From NCBI RefSeq assembly GCF_028475105.1, contig NZ_CP116936.1, positions 620,001 through 684,000 on the forward strand: 64,000 nucleotides of DNA, in the 5' to 3' direction. The number at the start of each line of letters is the position of its first letter. Position 1 is the first letter of the stretch. A program made the position numbers and the translations under genes. Shown piece by piece: positions 16,343 through 25,917 of the stretch. The notes under the pieces were generated by a model that did not search any database, was not told where the DNA came from, and was given only the letters and a program-made list of their open reading frames with translations. The stretch is from Micromonospora sp. LH3U1. GTDB taxonomy: Bacteria > Actinomycetota > Actinomycetes > Mycobacteriales > Micromonosporaceae.

Positions 16343-17997
16343 TGACCATGACAACAGCGGGCGTCATCTTCGTGTTGACGCTGGTGGCGGCCATCGTGGT
16401 CGTCTACAAGCCGTTCGGCGACTACATGTTCCGGGCGGTCTCCGGCACCAAGCAGTCGCGGGTCGAGCGGGGAATCTTCCGACTGGTCGGGGTCAACCCG
16501 GCCGCGGAGCAGACCTGGGGCGTGTACGCCCGCAGCGTGCTGGCGTTCTCCGCGATCTCGCTCCTGTTCCTGTATCTGTTCCAGCGGGTGCAGAACCACC
16601 TGTGGCTGTCGCTGGGCTTCGACCCGGTGGTGCCGCACGGCGCGTGGAACACCGCCGTGTCGTTCGTGGCCAACACCAACTGGCAGTCGTACTCCGGTGA
16701 GTCGACGATGGGCCACCTGGTGCAGATGGCCGGGCTGGCGGTGCAGAACTTCGTCTCGTCGGCGGTCGGCATCGCGGTGGCGGTGGCGTTGCTGCGTGGG
16801 TTCGCCCGCAGCCGCACCGGGCAGCTCGGCAACTTCTGGGTCGACCTGACCCGGATCACGCTGCGGATCCTGCTGCCGGTCGCGGTGCTCGGCGCCATCG
16901 CGCTGATGCTCGGCGGGGCGGTGCAGAACCTGTCCGGCGGCACCGACGTGACCACGCTGACCGGTGGCACCCAGACCGTCACAGGCGGCCCGGTCGCCAG
17001 CCAGGAAGTAATCAAGCTGCTGGGCACCAACGGTGGCGGCTTCTACAACGTCAACAGCGCCCACCCGTTCGAGAACCCCACCAGTTGGACGAACTGGTTG
17101 GAGATCTTCCTGATTCTCCTGATCCCGTTCAGCCTGCCCCGGGTCTTCGGCCGGATGGTCGGGCAGAACCGGCAGGGCTACGCCATCGCCGCGGTGATGG
17201 GCATCCTCGCGTTCGCCAGCGTCGCTCTCACCAACATCTTCGAGTTGGCCGGCCACGGCACGGTGCCGCAGGCGGTCGGTGCCGCGATGGAGGGCAAGGA
17301 GGTGCGGTTCGACGTGTCGAACTCGGCCACCTTCGCCGCCGCCACGACGCTGACCTCAACCGGTGCGGTGAACTCGTTCCACGACTCGTTCACCTCGCTC
17401 GGCGGCATGATGACCATGGTCAACATGATGCTCGGTGAGGTCGCGCCGGGTGGTACCGGTTCGGGTCTCTACGGCCTGCTCATCCTTGCGGTGATCACGG
17501 TCTTCGTGGCTGGCCTGATGGTGGGCCGCACCCCGGAGTACCTGGGCAAGAAGATCGGCTCGCGGGAGATCAAGTTCGCGTCGCTCTACTTCCTGGTCAC
17601 GCCGATCCTGGTGCTTGTCGGTACGGCGGCCGCGTTCGCCACCGGCAACAACTCCACCGCGCTCAACGTCGGCCCGCACGGCCTCTCCGAGGTGCTGTAC
17701 GCGTTCACCTCGGCCAGCAACAACAACGGCTCCGCCTTCGGCGGCATCACGGTCAACACCACCTGGTGGGACACCGCGCTCGGGTTGTGCATGCTGCTGG
17801 GCCGGTTCCTGCCGATCATCTTCGTGCTCGCGTTGGCCGGTTCGCTGGCCCGCCAGGCACCCACCCCCGCGTCCGAGGGCACCCTGCCGACCCACCGACC
17901 GCTGTTCATCGGCATGGTCGTCGGCGTCACGGTGGTCCTCGTCGCGCTGACCTTCCTGCCTGCGCTCGCGCTCGGCCCGCTGGCAGAGGGGCTCTGA
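16342..17997 (+). CDS. kdpA: KdpA, potassium-binding translocating subunit of KdpFABC
   Basis: 551 residues, the usual KdpA length, with about ten membrane segments. It contains the selectivity-filter loop regions expected of this SKT-channel relative: '[16 protein letters not shown]', '[20 protein letters not shown]', '[13 protein letters not shown]' and '[12 protein letters not shown]'. KdpA binds and passes K+ in the high-affinity uptake ATPase used under potassium limitation. It follows kdpF with a 1-base overlap and precedes kdpB by about 20 bases. No lesions are visible. Confidence 0.97.
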   Translation: MTMTTAGVIFVLTLVAAIVVVYKPFGDYMFRAVSGTKQSRVERGIFRLVGVNPAAEQTWGVYARSVLAFSAISLLFLYLFQRVQNHLWLSLGFDPVVPHGAWNTAVSFVANTNWQSYSGESTMGHLVQMAGLAVQNFVSSAVGIAVAVALLRGFARSRTGQLGNFWVDLTRITLRILLPVAVLGAIALMLGGAVQNLSGGTDVTTLTGGTQTVTGGPVASQEVIKLLGTNGGGFYNVNSAHPFENPTSWTNWLEIFLILLIPFSLPRVFGRMVGQNRQGYAIAAVMGILAFASVALTNIFELAGHGTVPQAVGAAMEGKEVRFDVSNSATFAAATTLTSTGAVNSFHDSFTSLGGMMTMVNMMLGEVAPGGTGSGLYGLLILAVITVFVAGLMVGRTPEYLGKKIGSREIKFASLYFLVTPILVLVGTAAAFATGNNSTALNVGPHGLSEVLYAFTSASNNNGSAFGGITVNTTWWDTALGLCMLLGRFLPIIFVLALAGSLARQAPTPASEGTLPTHRPLFIGMVVGVTVVLVALTFLPALALGPLAEGL

Positions 17998-18017
17998 CCA
18001 TCATGAGGAACGAGGAC

Positions 18018-20213
18018 ATGTCCGTCACGTCCGCGCCAACAGAGCAGCTCCCGGGCACCCCTGCCACCCAGGGCAACCGGGTCGGCGGGGGCCTGCTCGA
18101 CCCCAAGCAGCTGATCCGGTCCCTGCCGGACGCCGCACGAAAGCTCAACCCGGGAACGCTGTGGCGCAACCCGGTGATGCTGATCGTGGAAGTCGGCGCG
18201 GCCTTCACCACCATCCTGGCGGTGACCGACCCGTCGGTGTTCGCCTGGGCGATCACCATCTGGCTCTGGCTGACCGTGCTCTTCGCCAACCTGGCCGAGG
18301 CGGTCGCCGAGGGCCGGGGCAAGGCCCAGGCCGCCGCGCTGCGGCAGGCGAAGAAGGACACCATCGCCACCCGGCTGGTCGACTGGAAGCCCGGCGCACG
18401 GGCCAACACCTACCGCGACGAGGCGGTCCCTGCGCCGGAGCTTCGTCAGGGCGACTTCGTGCTCGTCGAGGCCGGCGGCATCATTCCCGGTGACGGCGAC
18501 ATCGTCGAGGGCATCGCCAGCGTCGACGAGTCGGCCATCACCGGCGAGTCGGCCCCGGTCATCCGGGAGTCCGGTGGTGACCGCAGCGCGGTCACCGGCG
18601 GCACCAAGGTGCTCTCCGACCGGATCGTCGTGCAGATCACCCAGAAGCCGGGGGAGAGCTTCATCGACCGGATGATCGCCCTGGTCGAGGGTGCCAATCG
18701 GCAGAAGACGCCGAACGAGATCGCGTTGAACATCCTGCTCGCCGCGCTCACGATCATCTTCCTGCTGGCCGTGGTCACCCTGCAGCCGCTCGCCATCTTC
18801 TCCAAGGCGTACCAGGCGGCCGCCCCGGACAGCGGCGCGATCACCGACTCCGGTGTCACCGGGGTGGTGCTGATCTCGCTGCTCGTCTGCCTGATCCCGA
18901 CCACCATCGGCGCGCTGCTCTCCGCCATCGGCATCGCCGGCATGGACCGGCTGGTGCAGCGCAACGTCCTCGCCATGAGCGGCCGAGCCGTCGAGGCGGC
19001 CGGCGACGTCAACACCCTGCTGTTGGACAAGACCGGCACCATCACGCTGGGCAACCGGCAGGCTGCCGAGTTCGTACCCGTCGAAGGGGTGACCGCCGAG
19101 GCCTTGGCCGACGCCGCGCAGCTGTCCAGCCTGGCCGACGAGACCCCCGAGGGGCGCTCGGTGGTCGTGCTGGCGAAGAACGAGTTCGGGCTGCGCGAGC
19201 GCGAGCCCGGCGTGATGCCGCACGCCACCTTCGTACCGTTCACCGCGCAGACCCGGATGAGCGGCGTCGACATGACCCCGGACGCCAGCGTGGACGGCGG
19301 CGCGGTCGGCACGGCCCGCCGGGTTCGCAAGGGCGCCGCAGCCGCGGTGATGAAGTGGGTACGGGAGAACGGCGGGCACCCGACCGAGCAGGTCGGCGAG
19401 ATCGTGGACGGGATCAGCAGCACCGGCGGCACCCCGCTGGTCGTCGCCGAGCACATCGACGGTGAGCCCGCCCGCGCGCTGGGTGTCATCCACCTCAAGG
19501 ACGTCGTCAAGTCCGGCATGCGGGAACGGTTCGACGAGATGCGCCGGATGGGCATCCGGACCGTGATGATCACCGGTGACAACCCGCGTACCGCGAAGGC
19601 GATCGCCGACGAGGCCGGGGTGGACGACTTCCTGGCCGAGGCGACGCCGGAGGACAAGCTCGCGCTGATCAAGCGGGAGCAGGAGGGCGGCCGCCTGGTC
19701 GCGATGACCGGCGACGGCACCAACGACGCGCCGGCACTCGCTCAGGCTGACGTCGGGGTGGCGATGAACACCGGTACGTCGGCCGCCAAGGAGGCCGGCA
19801 ACATGGTCGACCTCGACTCCGACCCGACCAAGCTGATCGAGATCGTGGAGATCGGCAAGCAGTTGCTGATCACCCGTGGCGCGCTGACGACGTTCAGCAT
19901 CGCCAACGACATCGCGAAGTACTTCGCGATCATCCCGGCCATGTTCGCCGGCCTCTACCCGAGCCTGGATGCGCTGAACATCATGCGGCTGTCCAGCCCG
20001 GAGTCGGCGATCCTGTCCGCGGTCATCTTCAACGCCCTGGTGATCATCGCGCTGATCCCGCTCGCCCTGCGGGGCGTGCGGTACCGGCCGGCCGCCGCGT
20101 CGAAGCTGCTCAGCCGCAACCTGCTGGTGTACGGACTGGGCGGCATCATCGTGCCGTTCATCGGGATCAAGCTCATCGACCTGCTCATCCAGTTCATCCC
20201 GGGGATTTCGTGA
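18018..20213 (+). CDS. kdpB: KdpB, catalytic P-type ATPase subunit of KdpFABC
   Basis: 731 residues. The phosphorylation site is in '[16 protein letters not shown]' (Asp near residue 337); the actuator motif is '[13 protein letters not shown]', and the hinge is '[18 protein letters not shown]'. It hydrolyses ATP to energise K+ uptake through KdpA. The ATG at 18018 is preferred to one at 18003 because GAGGAAC lies 8 bases before it, while nothing suitable precedes the earlier codon. The stop overlaps the kdpC start. An N-terminal extension of about 30 residues precedes the first conserved segment '[17 protein letters not shown]'. Confidence 0.97.
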   Translation: MSVTSAPTEQLPGTPATQGNRVGGGLLDPKQLIRSLPDAARKLNPGTLWRNPVMLIVEVGAAFTTILAVTDPSVFAWAITIWLWLTVLFANLAEAVAEGRGKAQAAALRQAKKDTIATRLVDWKPGARANTYRDEAVPAPELRQGDFVLVEAGGIIPGDGDIVEGIASVDESAITGESAPVIRESGGDRSAVTGGTKVLSDRIVVQITQKPGESFIDRMIALVEGANRQKTPNEIALNILLAALTIIFLLAVVTLQPLAIFSKAYQAAAPDSGAITDSGVTGVVLISLLVCLIPTTIGALLSAIGIAGMDRLVQRNVLAMSGRAVEAAGDVNTLLLDKTGTITLGNRQAAEFVPVEGVTAEALADAAQLSSLADETPEGRSVVVLAKNEFGLREREPGVMPHATFVPFTAQTRMSGVDMTPDASVDGGAVGTARRVRKGAAAAVMKWVRENGGHPTEQVGEIVDGISSTGGTPLVVAEHIDGEPARALGVIHLKDVVKSGMRERFDEMRRMGIRTVMITGDNPRTAKAIADEAGVDDFLAEATPEDKLALIKREQEGGRLVAMTGDGTNDAPALAQADVGVAMNTGTSAAKEAGNMVDLDSDPTKLIEIVEIGKQLLITRGALTTFSIANDIAKYFAIIPAMFAGLYPSLDALNIMRLSSPESAILSAVIFNALVIIALIPLALRGVRYRPAAASKLLSRNLLVYGLGGIIVPFIGIKLIDLLIQFIPGIS

Positions 20214-21094
20214 TGCGCCTACCCAACTGGCTCGCCCAACACCTCGCCGCCCTGCGCGCCGTGCTCGTCTTCACGGTCCTGCTCGGCCTGGTCTATCCGC
20301 TGGCCCTGGTAGCGGTTGGTCAGCTGCCCGGCCTCAACCACAAGGCCGACGGCTCGCTGATCGAATCGGGTGGGACGACGGTCGGCAGCGCGCTGATCGG
20401 CCAGTCCTTCACCGACGCGGACGGCAACCCCATCCCGCGCTACTTCCAGTCCCGCCCGTCGGCCGCCGGCGACGGCTACGACCCGACCTCCACCTCGGCC
20501 AGCAACCTGGGCCCGGAGAGCGTGGTCGACACCCTCGCCACCGACCCGGAGGAGTCCAGCGAGAGCCTGCTCACCCAGGTGTGCGGGCGCAGCAAGGAGG
20601 TCGGCGAACTCAATGGAGTCGACGGCCGACGCCCCTTCTGCACCGACGAAGGGGTGGGTGCCGTGCTCGCGGTCTTCCGCGCCGACGGTCTGACCGGTCC
20701 GGTCACCCGGGTGGTCAGCGTCAACCAGGCCGCCCCGGCCACCCCGTTCGTGTCGTCGTACCAGGGGGTGCCGGTTGAGCTCGCCCAGCCGGGCGAGGAC
20801 TACGTGGCCGCCGGCGGGGTGGTCACCCCGATCCGCGGCAACGCGCCCGCCGACCCGGCTGTGCCCGCCGACGCGGTCACCGCCAGCGCCAGCGGCCTCG
20901 ACCCGCAGATCAGCCCGGCGTACGCCGAACTGCAGGTGAACCGGGTCGCGCGGGAGCGCGGCGCGGACCCGGCAGCGGTCCGCAAGCTGGTGGACGAGCA
21001 CACCGGCGGACGAGGGCTCGGCTTCATGGGCGAGCCGGGGGTCAACGTGCTGGAACTCAACATCGCGTTGGACAAGCAGTTCCCCGCGCGCTGA
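20210..21094 (+). CDS. kdpC: KdpC, accessory subunit of KdpFABC
   Basis: 294 residues, longer than the roughly 190 of Escherichia coli KdpC. One N-terminal membrane span ('[20 protein letters not shown]') is followed by the exported domain with '[11 protein letters not shown]', '[15 protein letters not shown]', '[20 protein letters not shown]' and the ending '[15 protein letters not shown]'. The extra length is an insertion around residues 120-220, common in actinomycete KdpC. It overlaps kdpB by 4 bases; an in-frame ATG at 20213 directly follows the GTG and could be used instead. A strong hairpin follows before kdpD. Confidence 0.95.
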   Translation: MMRLPNWLAQHLAALRAVLVFTVLLGLVYPLALVAVGQLPGLNHKADGSLIESGGTTVGSALIGQSFTDADGNPIPRYFQSRPSAAGDGYDPTSTSASNLGPESVVDTLATDPEESSESLLTQVCGRSKEVGELNGVDGRRPFCTDEGVGAVLAVFRADGLTGPVTRVVSVNQAAPATPFVSSYQGVPVELAQPGEDYVAAGGVVTPIRGNAPADPAVPADAVTASASGLDPQISPAYAELQVNRVARERGADPAAVRKLVDEHTGGRGLGFMGEPGVNVLELNIALDKQFPAR

Positions 21095-21112
21095 GCACGC
21101 ATTGAGCACGAC

Positions 21113-21150
21113 ACCGGGCGAGGCCGTTCCACGGAGCGGCCTCGTCCGGT
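21113..21150 (+). terminator. Hairpin between kdpC and kdpD
   Basis: Fourteen-base arms 21113-21126 (ACCGGGCGAGGCCG) and 21137-21150 pair with a single G-T wobble around a 10-base loop, followed by TCTCG. It lies in the 94-base gap between the structural genes and the sensor/regulator pair, so it could terminate or attenuate transcription and lower kdpDE expression relative to kdpFABC. Confidence 0.65.
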
Positions 21151-21188
21151 TCTCGCATCGGCGATCCTGACCAGGAAGGATGGTTCGC

Positions 21189-23738
21189 GTGCCACGCGGA
21201 GAACTGCGCATCTACCTCGGGGCCGCCCCCGGCGTCGGAAAGACGTACGCCATGTTGGAGGAGGCCCAGCGGCGTGCCGCGCGCGGCACCGACGTGGTGA
21301 TCGGCTTCGTGGAGACCCACGGCCGCCAGCACACGGCCGCGATGCTCGGCGACCTGGAGCAGGTGCCTCGCCGCACGATGACCTACCGGGGCGCCGAGTT
21401 CACCGAGATGGACCTGGACGCGGTGCTGGCCCGCCGGCCGGAGATCGCGGTGGTCGACGAGTTGGCGCACAGCAACGTGCCGGGTTCCCGGCACGACAAG
21501 CGCTGGCAGGACATCCAGGAGTTGCTCGACGCGGGAATCGACGTGCTGTCCACGGTCAACGTGCAGCACCTGGAGTCGGTCAACGACGTCGTCGCGCAGA
21601 TCACCGGCACCACCCAGCGGGAGACCGTGCCGGACGAGATCGTCCGCGCCGCCGAGCAGGTCGAGTTGGTCGACATGACCCCCGAGGCGCTGCGCCGGCG
21701 GATGGCGCACGGCAACATCTACCGACCCGACAAGATCGACGCCGCGCTGGGCAACTACTTCCGGGTCGGCAACCTCACCGCGCTGCGCGAGGTGGCGCTG
21801 CTCTGGCTGGCCGACAAGGTCGACGAGCAGCTCGACCGCTACCGCAGCCAGCAGGGCATCGCGGCAACCTGGGAGGCCCGGGAACGGGTCGTGGTCGCGT
21901 TGACCGGTGGCCCCGAGGGCGAGACGCTGATCCGCCGGGCGGCACGGGTCGCGGCCCGGAGCAAGGGCGCCGACCTGCTCGCCGTACACGTGGGCCGCAG
22001 CGACGGCCTGGCCGGCGCCGACCCTGCCCAACTGGCCCGCCAGCGAGTGCTGGTGGAGAGCCTGGGTGGCACGTACCACCAGGTGCTCGGCACCGACGTG
22101 CCGGCCGCGCTGCTGGACTTCGCCCAGGGCGTGAACGCCACCCAGCTGGTGCTCGGCGCCAGCCGGCGGGGCCGCTTGGCGCAGATCTTCGCCCGGGGTG
22201 TCGGCGTGACCACCACCGCGCTCTCCGGGTCGATCGACGTGCACCTGGTCACCCACAAGCAGGCCGGCAAGGGCCGCTGGGCGGCAGCCGTGCCGGCGGC
22301 GCTGTCCCGGCGTCGGCGGCTGCTCGGCTTCGCCCTGGCCGTGCTGGGCGTGCCGCTGCTCACCCTGCTGTTGCAGACCCTGCCCGACCTGACGCTGACC
22401 AACGACATCCTGCTGTTCCTGGCCGGGGTCGTCGGTGTCGCCCTGGTCGGCGGGGTGTGGCCGGCTCTGGTCGCCGCGCTCGGCGGCTCGCTGCTGCTCA
22501 ACTGGTTCTTCACCCCGCCCTACCGCACGCTGACCATCGCCGAGGCGGACAACCTGCTCGCCCTGGCCGTCTTCGTCGGCGTGGGGTTGGCGGTGAGCTG
22601 GATCGTCGACGTGGCCGCACGGCGGACCCGGGAGGCCGCGCGCGCCGCCGCCGACGCGCAGACCCTCGCCGCCGTCGCCGGTGGCGTACTGCGCGGCGAA
22701 CGCCCGCTGCCCGCGCTGCTGGAACAGCTTCGGGAAACCTTTGGGCTGCGCGCGGTGAGCGTGCTGGAGTTGGCCGAGGAGGCCAGTGGTCGCCCGGAGC
22801 GAGCCCACGAGGAGCACGCCTGGTGTGTCGTGGCCAGCGTTGGCGAGCAGCCCGCCTGCACGCCCGACGGCGGTGAGACCGCGGTCCCGGTCGACGACCG
22901 GATCACCGTCGTGCTCAGCGGCCGGCGGCTGGAGGCCGCCGACCGACGGATCGTCGAGGCGTTCGCCGCCCAGGCCGCCGTCGCGCTGCGTCAGGAGCGG
23001 CTCGCCGAGGAGGCCGCCGCGGCCAAACCGTTGGCGGCGGCGGACCGGATGCGCACCGCGCTGCTCGCCGCGGTCAGCCACGATCTGCGTACGCCGCTAG
23101 CCTCGGCGAAGGCGGCCGTGACGAGCCTGCGCAGTCAGGACGTCGAGTTCGACGAACAGGACCGCGAGGAGCTGTTGGAGACCGCCGAGGAGTCACTGGA
23201 CCGCCTCGCCCGGCTGGTCGCCAACCTCCTGGACATGAGCCGACTACAGGCCGGCGTCCTCGGCATCACGGCGACGGCGATCGGCCTGGAGGACGCCGTA
23301 CCCCTGGCATTGGACGAACTTGGCCCGGCGGCCGCGACCGTCGGCACGGACATCCCGGCCGACCTGCCGGCCGCTACCGCCGACCCGGGCCTGCTGGAAC
23401 GGGTGCTGGTCAACATCGTCGCCAACGCGCTGCGCTACAGCCCGCCCGACCAGCCCCCCATGATCACCGCCAGCGCACACGCCGGCCAGGTCGAGCTGCG
23501 GGTGATCGACCGGGGTCCGGGCATTCCGGAGGACCAGTGGGAGCACGTCTTCCTGCCGTTCCAACGCCTCGGCGACCGGGACAACCAGACCGGTGTCGGT
23601 CTCGGTCTTGCCCTGTCCCGGGGGTTGGCCGAGGCGATGGGTGGCAGCATCACCCCCGAGACCACCCCCGGCGGTGGGCTCACCTTGGTGCTGCGGCTGC
23701 CAGCCGCGCAGACCAGCTCGGAGGGGCCGCAGGAATGA
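21189..23738 (+). CDS. kdpD: KdpD, potassium/turgor sensor histidine kinase
   Basis: 849 residues. Order: KdpD nucleotide-binding domain with Walker A 'LGAAPGVGKTYAMLEEAQRR' (about 9-28), a universal-stress-like domain (about 235-365), four close membrane spans (about 375-475), a GAF-like region, then HisKA with the phospho-acceptor in 'LAAVSHDLRTPLASAK' (His near 631) and a HATPase domain with 'NIVANALRYSPPD' and 'DRGPGIPEDQWEHVF'. It senses low K+ or ionic strength and phosphorylates KdpE. The GTG at 21189 has AGGAAGGA about 9 bases ahead; an ATG at 21180 touches that site and is unlikely. The stop overlaps kdpE (ATGA). Confidence 0.96.
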   Translation: MPRGELRIYLGAAPGVGKTYAMLEEAQRRAARGTDVVIGFVETHGRQHTAAMLGDLEQVPRRTMTYRGAEFTEMDLDAVLARRPEIAVVDELAHSNVPGSRHDKRWQDIQELLDAGIDVLSTVNVQHLESVNDVVAQITGTTQRETVPDEIVRAAEQVELVDMTPEALRRRMAHGNIYRPDKIDAALGNYFRVGNLTALREVALLWLADKVDEQLDRYRSQQGIAATWEARERVVVALTGGPEGETLIRRAARVAARSKGADLLAVHVGRSDGLAGADPAQLARQRVLVESLGGTYHQVLGTDVPAALLDFAQGVNATQLVLGASRRGRLAQIFARGVGVTTTALSGSIDVHLVTHKQAGKGRWAAAVPAALSRRRRLLGFALAVLGVPLLTLLLQTLPDLTLTNDILLFLAGVVGVALVGGVWPALVAALGGSLLLNWFFTPPYRTLTIAEADNLLALAVFVGVGLAVSWIVDVAARRTREAARAAADAQTLAAVAGGVLRGERPLPALLEQLRETFGLRAVSVLELAEEASGRPERAHEEHAWCVVASVGEQPACTPDGGETAVPVDDRITVVLSGRRLEAADRRIVEAFAAQAAVALRQERLAEEAAAAKPLAAADRMRTALLAAVSHDLRTPLASAKAAVTSLRSQDVEFDEQDREELLETAEESLDRLARLVANLLDMSRLQAGVLGITATAIGLEDAVPLALDELGPAAATVGTDIPADLPAATADPGLLERVLVNIVANALRYSPPDQPPMITASAHAGQVELRVIDRGPGIPEDQWEHVFLPFQRLGDRDNQTGVGLGLALSRGLAEAMGGSITPETTPGGGLTLVLRLPAAQTSSEGPQE

Positions 23739-24415
23739 CTCGCATCCTGGTCGTCGACGACGAACCGCAGATCCTGCGTGCCCTGCGGATCAACCTGCGC
23801 GCCCGCCGGTACGAGGTGGACATCGCCGCAACCGGTGCCGCCGCGTTGAAGGCCGCCGCCAGCCACCCGCCCGACCTCGTGGTGCTGGATCTCGGCCTGC
23901 CCGACATCGACGGGGTCGAGGTGATCCGAGGTCTACGCGGGTGGACCGCCGTGCCGATCATCGTGCTCTCCGGCCGGGCCGGCAGCGAGGACAAGGTCGC
24001 GGCGCTCGACGCCGGGGCGGACGACTACGTCACCAAGCCGTTCGGGGTGGAGGAGCTGCTGGCCCGCATCCGCGCGGTGACCCGCCGCCTCGGCGCGTCC
24101 AGCGAGGCGGTGCCGGCGCTGCGGATCGGTCAGCACACCGTCGACCTGGCCGACCACAGCGTGCTGCGGGACGACGGCACCGAGGTCAAGCTGACGCCCA
24201 CCCAGTGGAGCGTGCTGGAGAAGCTCCTGCGCCACCCCGGCAAGCTGGTCAGCCAGCGCCAACTCCTCCAGGATGTGTGGGGGCCGGAATACCAGAACGA
24301 GACCAACTACCTGCGGCAGTACCTGGCCCAACTGCGGCGCAAACTGGAGGACGACCCGGCCCGGCCCCGGCACCTCATCACCGAGCCCGGGATGGGCTAC
24401 CGCTACCGCCCCTGA
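23735..24415 (+). CDS. kdpE: KdpE, OmpR-family response regulator
   Basis: 226 residues. The receiver domain has the acidic pocket in 'ILVVDDEPQILRAL', the phosphorylated Asp52 in 'DLVVLDLGLPDIDG' and the lysine in 'DDYVTKPFGVEELLARI'. The C-terminal winged helix ends 'YLRQYLAQLRRKLEDDP' and 'TEPGMGYRYRP', as in KdpE. It activates kdpFABC when phosphorylated by KdpD. Start ATG overlaps the kdpD stop. The last 13 bases overlap the convergent SAV_915-type gene. Confidence 0.96.
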   Translation: MTRILVVDDEPQILRALRINLRARRYEVDIAATGAAALKAAASHPPDLVVLDLGLPDIDGVEVIRGLRGWTAVPIIVLSGRAGSEDKVAALDAGADDYVTKPFGVEELLARIRAVTRRLGASSEAVPALRIGQHTVDLADHSVLRDDGTEVKLTPTQWSVLEKLLRHPGKLVSQRQLLQDVWGPEYQNETNYLRQYLAQLRRKLEDDPARPRHLITEPGMGYRYRP

Positions 24416-24906
24416 CCGGCGCCCGATCCGGTGCTGACCGGGACCGCGCTGACCTCGGACCGAGGGCCGGCGAGTGCGGCCGGGCTCTGGGCCGGCACGG
24501 TCGGCGCGGCCCGGTCTCCGTTGCGCGGGTCGAGTGGCGGCGCCACCAGCAGCGGGTCGACCTGGATCACGTCGATGCCGAGCGGGCGCAGCATGCCGCG
24601 TAGCGCGGACTCGCACAACTCTTCCCACTGCTGGTCGGCGCCCATCGCGGCGGCCAGCAGCTCCGGCCGGGTGAAGGCGATACCCAGCCGCTGGCCCTGC
24701 GGCGAACGGCCGGTTCGCACCGTCCGCACCAGCCGTCCCGGGAGGTCGCGCACCGGAACGGCGTAAATTATCGGGGCCTCGTCCATGGTGGGGCTGATCC
24801 TTTCCATTCCTGCCGCCGCAGCGGCGGTCATCGGCTGTGCCGCCGCAGCGGCGGTCATCGGCTGTGCGCGCCGCGGCGGTGATCGGCTGTGCGCCGCGGC
24901 GGTCAT
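24403..24906 (-). CDS. SAV_915-family protein with repeat-expanded N-terminus
   Basis: 167 residues if it begins at the ATG overlapping the universal stress protein stop (ATGA, 24903-24906). The conserved part 'IIYAVPVRDLPGRLVRTV', 'GQRLGIAFTRPELLAAAMG' and 'VIQVDPLLVAPPLD' matches SAV_915-type actinomycete proteins, which have no known activity. The first 33 residues come from a 27-base tandem repeat and read as 'QPMTAAAAA' units, so they are probably not folded. Later in-frame ATGs at 24807 and 24786 are alternative starts; 24786 has GGAAAGG about 12 bases ahead. The 3' end overlaps kdpE by 13 bases. Third gene of a coupled minus-strand trio. Confidence 0.72.
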   Translation of the reverse strand: MTAAAHSRSPPRRAQPMTAAAAAQPMTAAAAAGMERISPTMDEAPIIYAVPVRDLPGRLVRTVRTGRSPQGQRLGIAFTRPELLAAAMGADQQWEELCESALRGMLRPLGIDVIQVDPLLVAPPLDPRNGDRAAPTVPAQSPAALAGPRSEVSAVPVSTGSGAGQGR

Positions 24907-24912
24907 CGGCTG
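24811..24912 (-). repeat. Tandem repeat duplicating a stop/start junction
   Basis: On the minus strand four units begin CAGCCGATGACCGCCGC: two exact 27-base copies (24811-24837, 24838-24864) and two diverged ones of 25 and 23 bases. The first unit contains the stop of the universal stress protein and the overlapping ATG of the next gene. The odd-sized units add to 48 bases, so the reading frame is kept throughout and each good copy supplies a new in-frame ATG. Confidence 0.85.
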
Positions 24913-25406
24913 AATCGTTCGAGGTCGCGGGCGAAGCGGCGGATCGTCGCGGCCCGCGCCCAGGACGGCGCGGGCACCGTGACGACCGGCACGTCCGCCC
25001 TGGTCACGCAGTACCGGGTGACGTGGCCGCGCGACCGGCCGAACCGGCCGCGATCGGGGCTGCCGACGACGAGTAGGTCGGACTCCCGGTGCGCGTGGTC
25101 GACCAGCACCTGACCGGCGTACCCCTGGGTCGCCACCAGCCGCACGGCCACGTCCCGGGGTATGCCACCGAGTGCCGCGTCGAAGACACCGCGCAGGTAG
25201 ACCAGGGCCGCCCGGTCGCATTCGTCCTGCCAGCGCCAGGTCAGGGTGCCGGGCCGCCACGTCGGCGCGAAGACCCACGCGCGTACGGCGTCCAGTTGCG
25301 CGCCTTCGCGCCGGGCCAGCTGCATCGCGCGGCGCAGTGCCTGCATTCCGGCGAACGAGCGGTCGACGCCCACCACGATCCGTCGGGCGACTGCTGGGTT
25401 GCTCAT
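24903..25406 (-). CDS. Universal stress protein (UspA family), single domain
   Basis: 167 residues starting 'SNPAVARRIVVGVDRSFAG', with the ATP-binding signature near the end, 'LLVVGSPDRGRFGRSRGHVT' followed by 'ADVPVVTVPAP', which fits the Gly-2x-Gly-9x-Gly(Ser/Thr) pattern loosely. UspA proteins bind ATP in the cytoplasm and are induced by stress or stasis. The ATG overlaps the upstream stop (ATGA, 25403-25406), and its own stop overlaps the next gene, so three genes are coupled. The nearby kdpD has a Usp-like domain too, but the strand is opposite and no direct link is shown. Confidence 0.92.
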   Translation of the reverse strand: MSNPAVARRIVVGVDRSFAGMQALRRAMQLARREGAQLDAVRAWVFAPTWRPGTLTWRWQDECDRAALVYLRGVFDAALGGIPRDVAVRLVATQGYAGQVLVDHAHRESDLLVVGSPDRGRFGRSRGHVTRYCVTRADVPVVTVPAPSWARAATIRRFARDLERFSR

Positions 25407-25813
25407 GCGGCGGGCACCACCCAGGCCGGCGCGTCCTTCGCGGTACGCGGGTCCGCCGGCGTGGTCAGGTCGAGCGCGCGGAGGATGTAGTTGGCCACCG
25501 CCACTTCCACTCCGGCGCGGCGGCGCAGGTCGGCCACGGCGCGGTGCAGCACGGTCATGCTGTCGGCGGAGAGCCGCACCACGGCATCGACGTCAGCGGC
25601 GATCCACCAGGCGGCGACGGCGCACGGCTCGTGCCGCAGGTACTCCACGAGGTGACTACCGGGCGCGGACGGGCCGAGCCGGACGCTGACCAGCGCCTCG
25701 TGCCGCCGCTCCGGCTCGCCTGCCCTGGTCACGGGCTCGCCGGGGCTGTCGTCTGTTTCGGTGCCGGGTGGCAGGTCTCCGCGTTCCCAGCGTGTCATCC
25801 GCCAAGGACTCAT
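25403..25813 (-). CDS. Hypothetical protein, coupled to universal stress protein
   Basis: 136 residues from ATG at 25813; a second ATG at 25798 is possible. I do not recognise the family. The N-terminal 35 residues are acidic and probably disordered; the middle ('HLVEYLRHEPCAVAAWWIAA') and C-terminal part ('VAVANYILRALDLTTPAD') are likely helical. No signal peptide or membrane span is seen. Its stop overlaps the start of the Usp gene, so it is the first gene of a coupled trio and probably functions in the same stress response. Confidence 0.7.
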   Translation of the reverse strand: MSPWRMTRWERGDLPPGTETDDSPGEPVTRAGEPERRHEALVSVRLGPSAPGSHLVEYLRHEPCAVAAWWIAADVDAVVRLSADSMTVLHRAVADLRRRAGVEVAVANYILRALDLTTPADPRTAKDAPAWVVPAA

Positions 25814-25917
25814 GGACCCATCGTCACCACCGGGCGACGGTGGTGCGCCCGTCGATACGCCGTTTCGACGGGCCACCGCCAATTCTTGACGCGGTGTTCA
25901 CGCGCCGCGCGCCCCGG

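Noticed and set aside
21057..23081. A 674-codon minus-strand open frame opposite kdpD
   Set aside because: kdpD is unambiguous on the plus strand; the opposite frame shows Gln/His/Gly-rich shadow composition.
24811..24912. CRISPR array
   Set aside because: The units are contiguous with no spacers and are in frame with a coding start; it is a simple tandem repeat.
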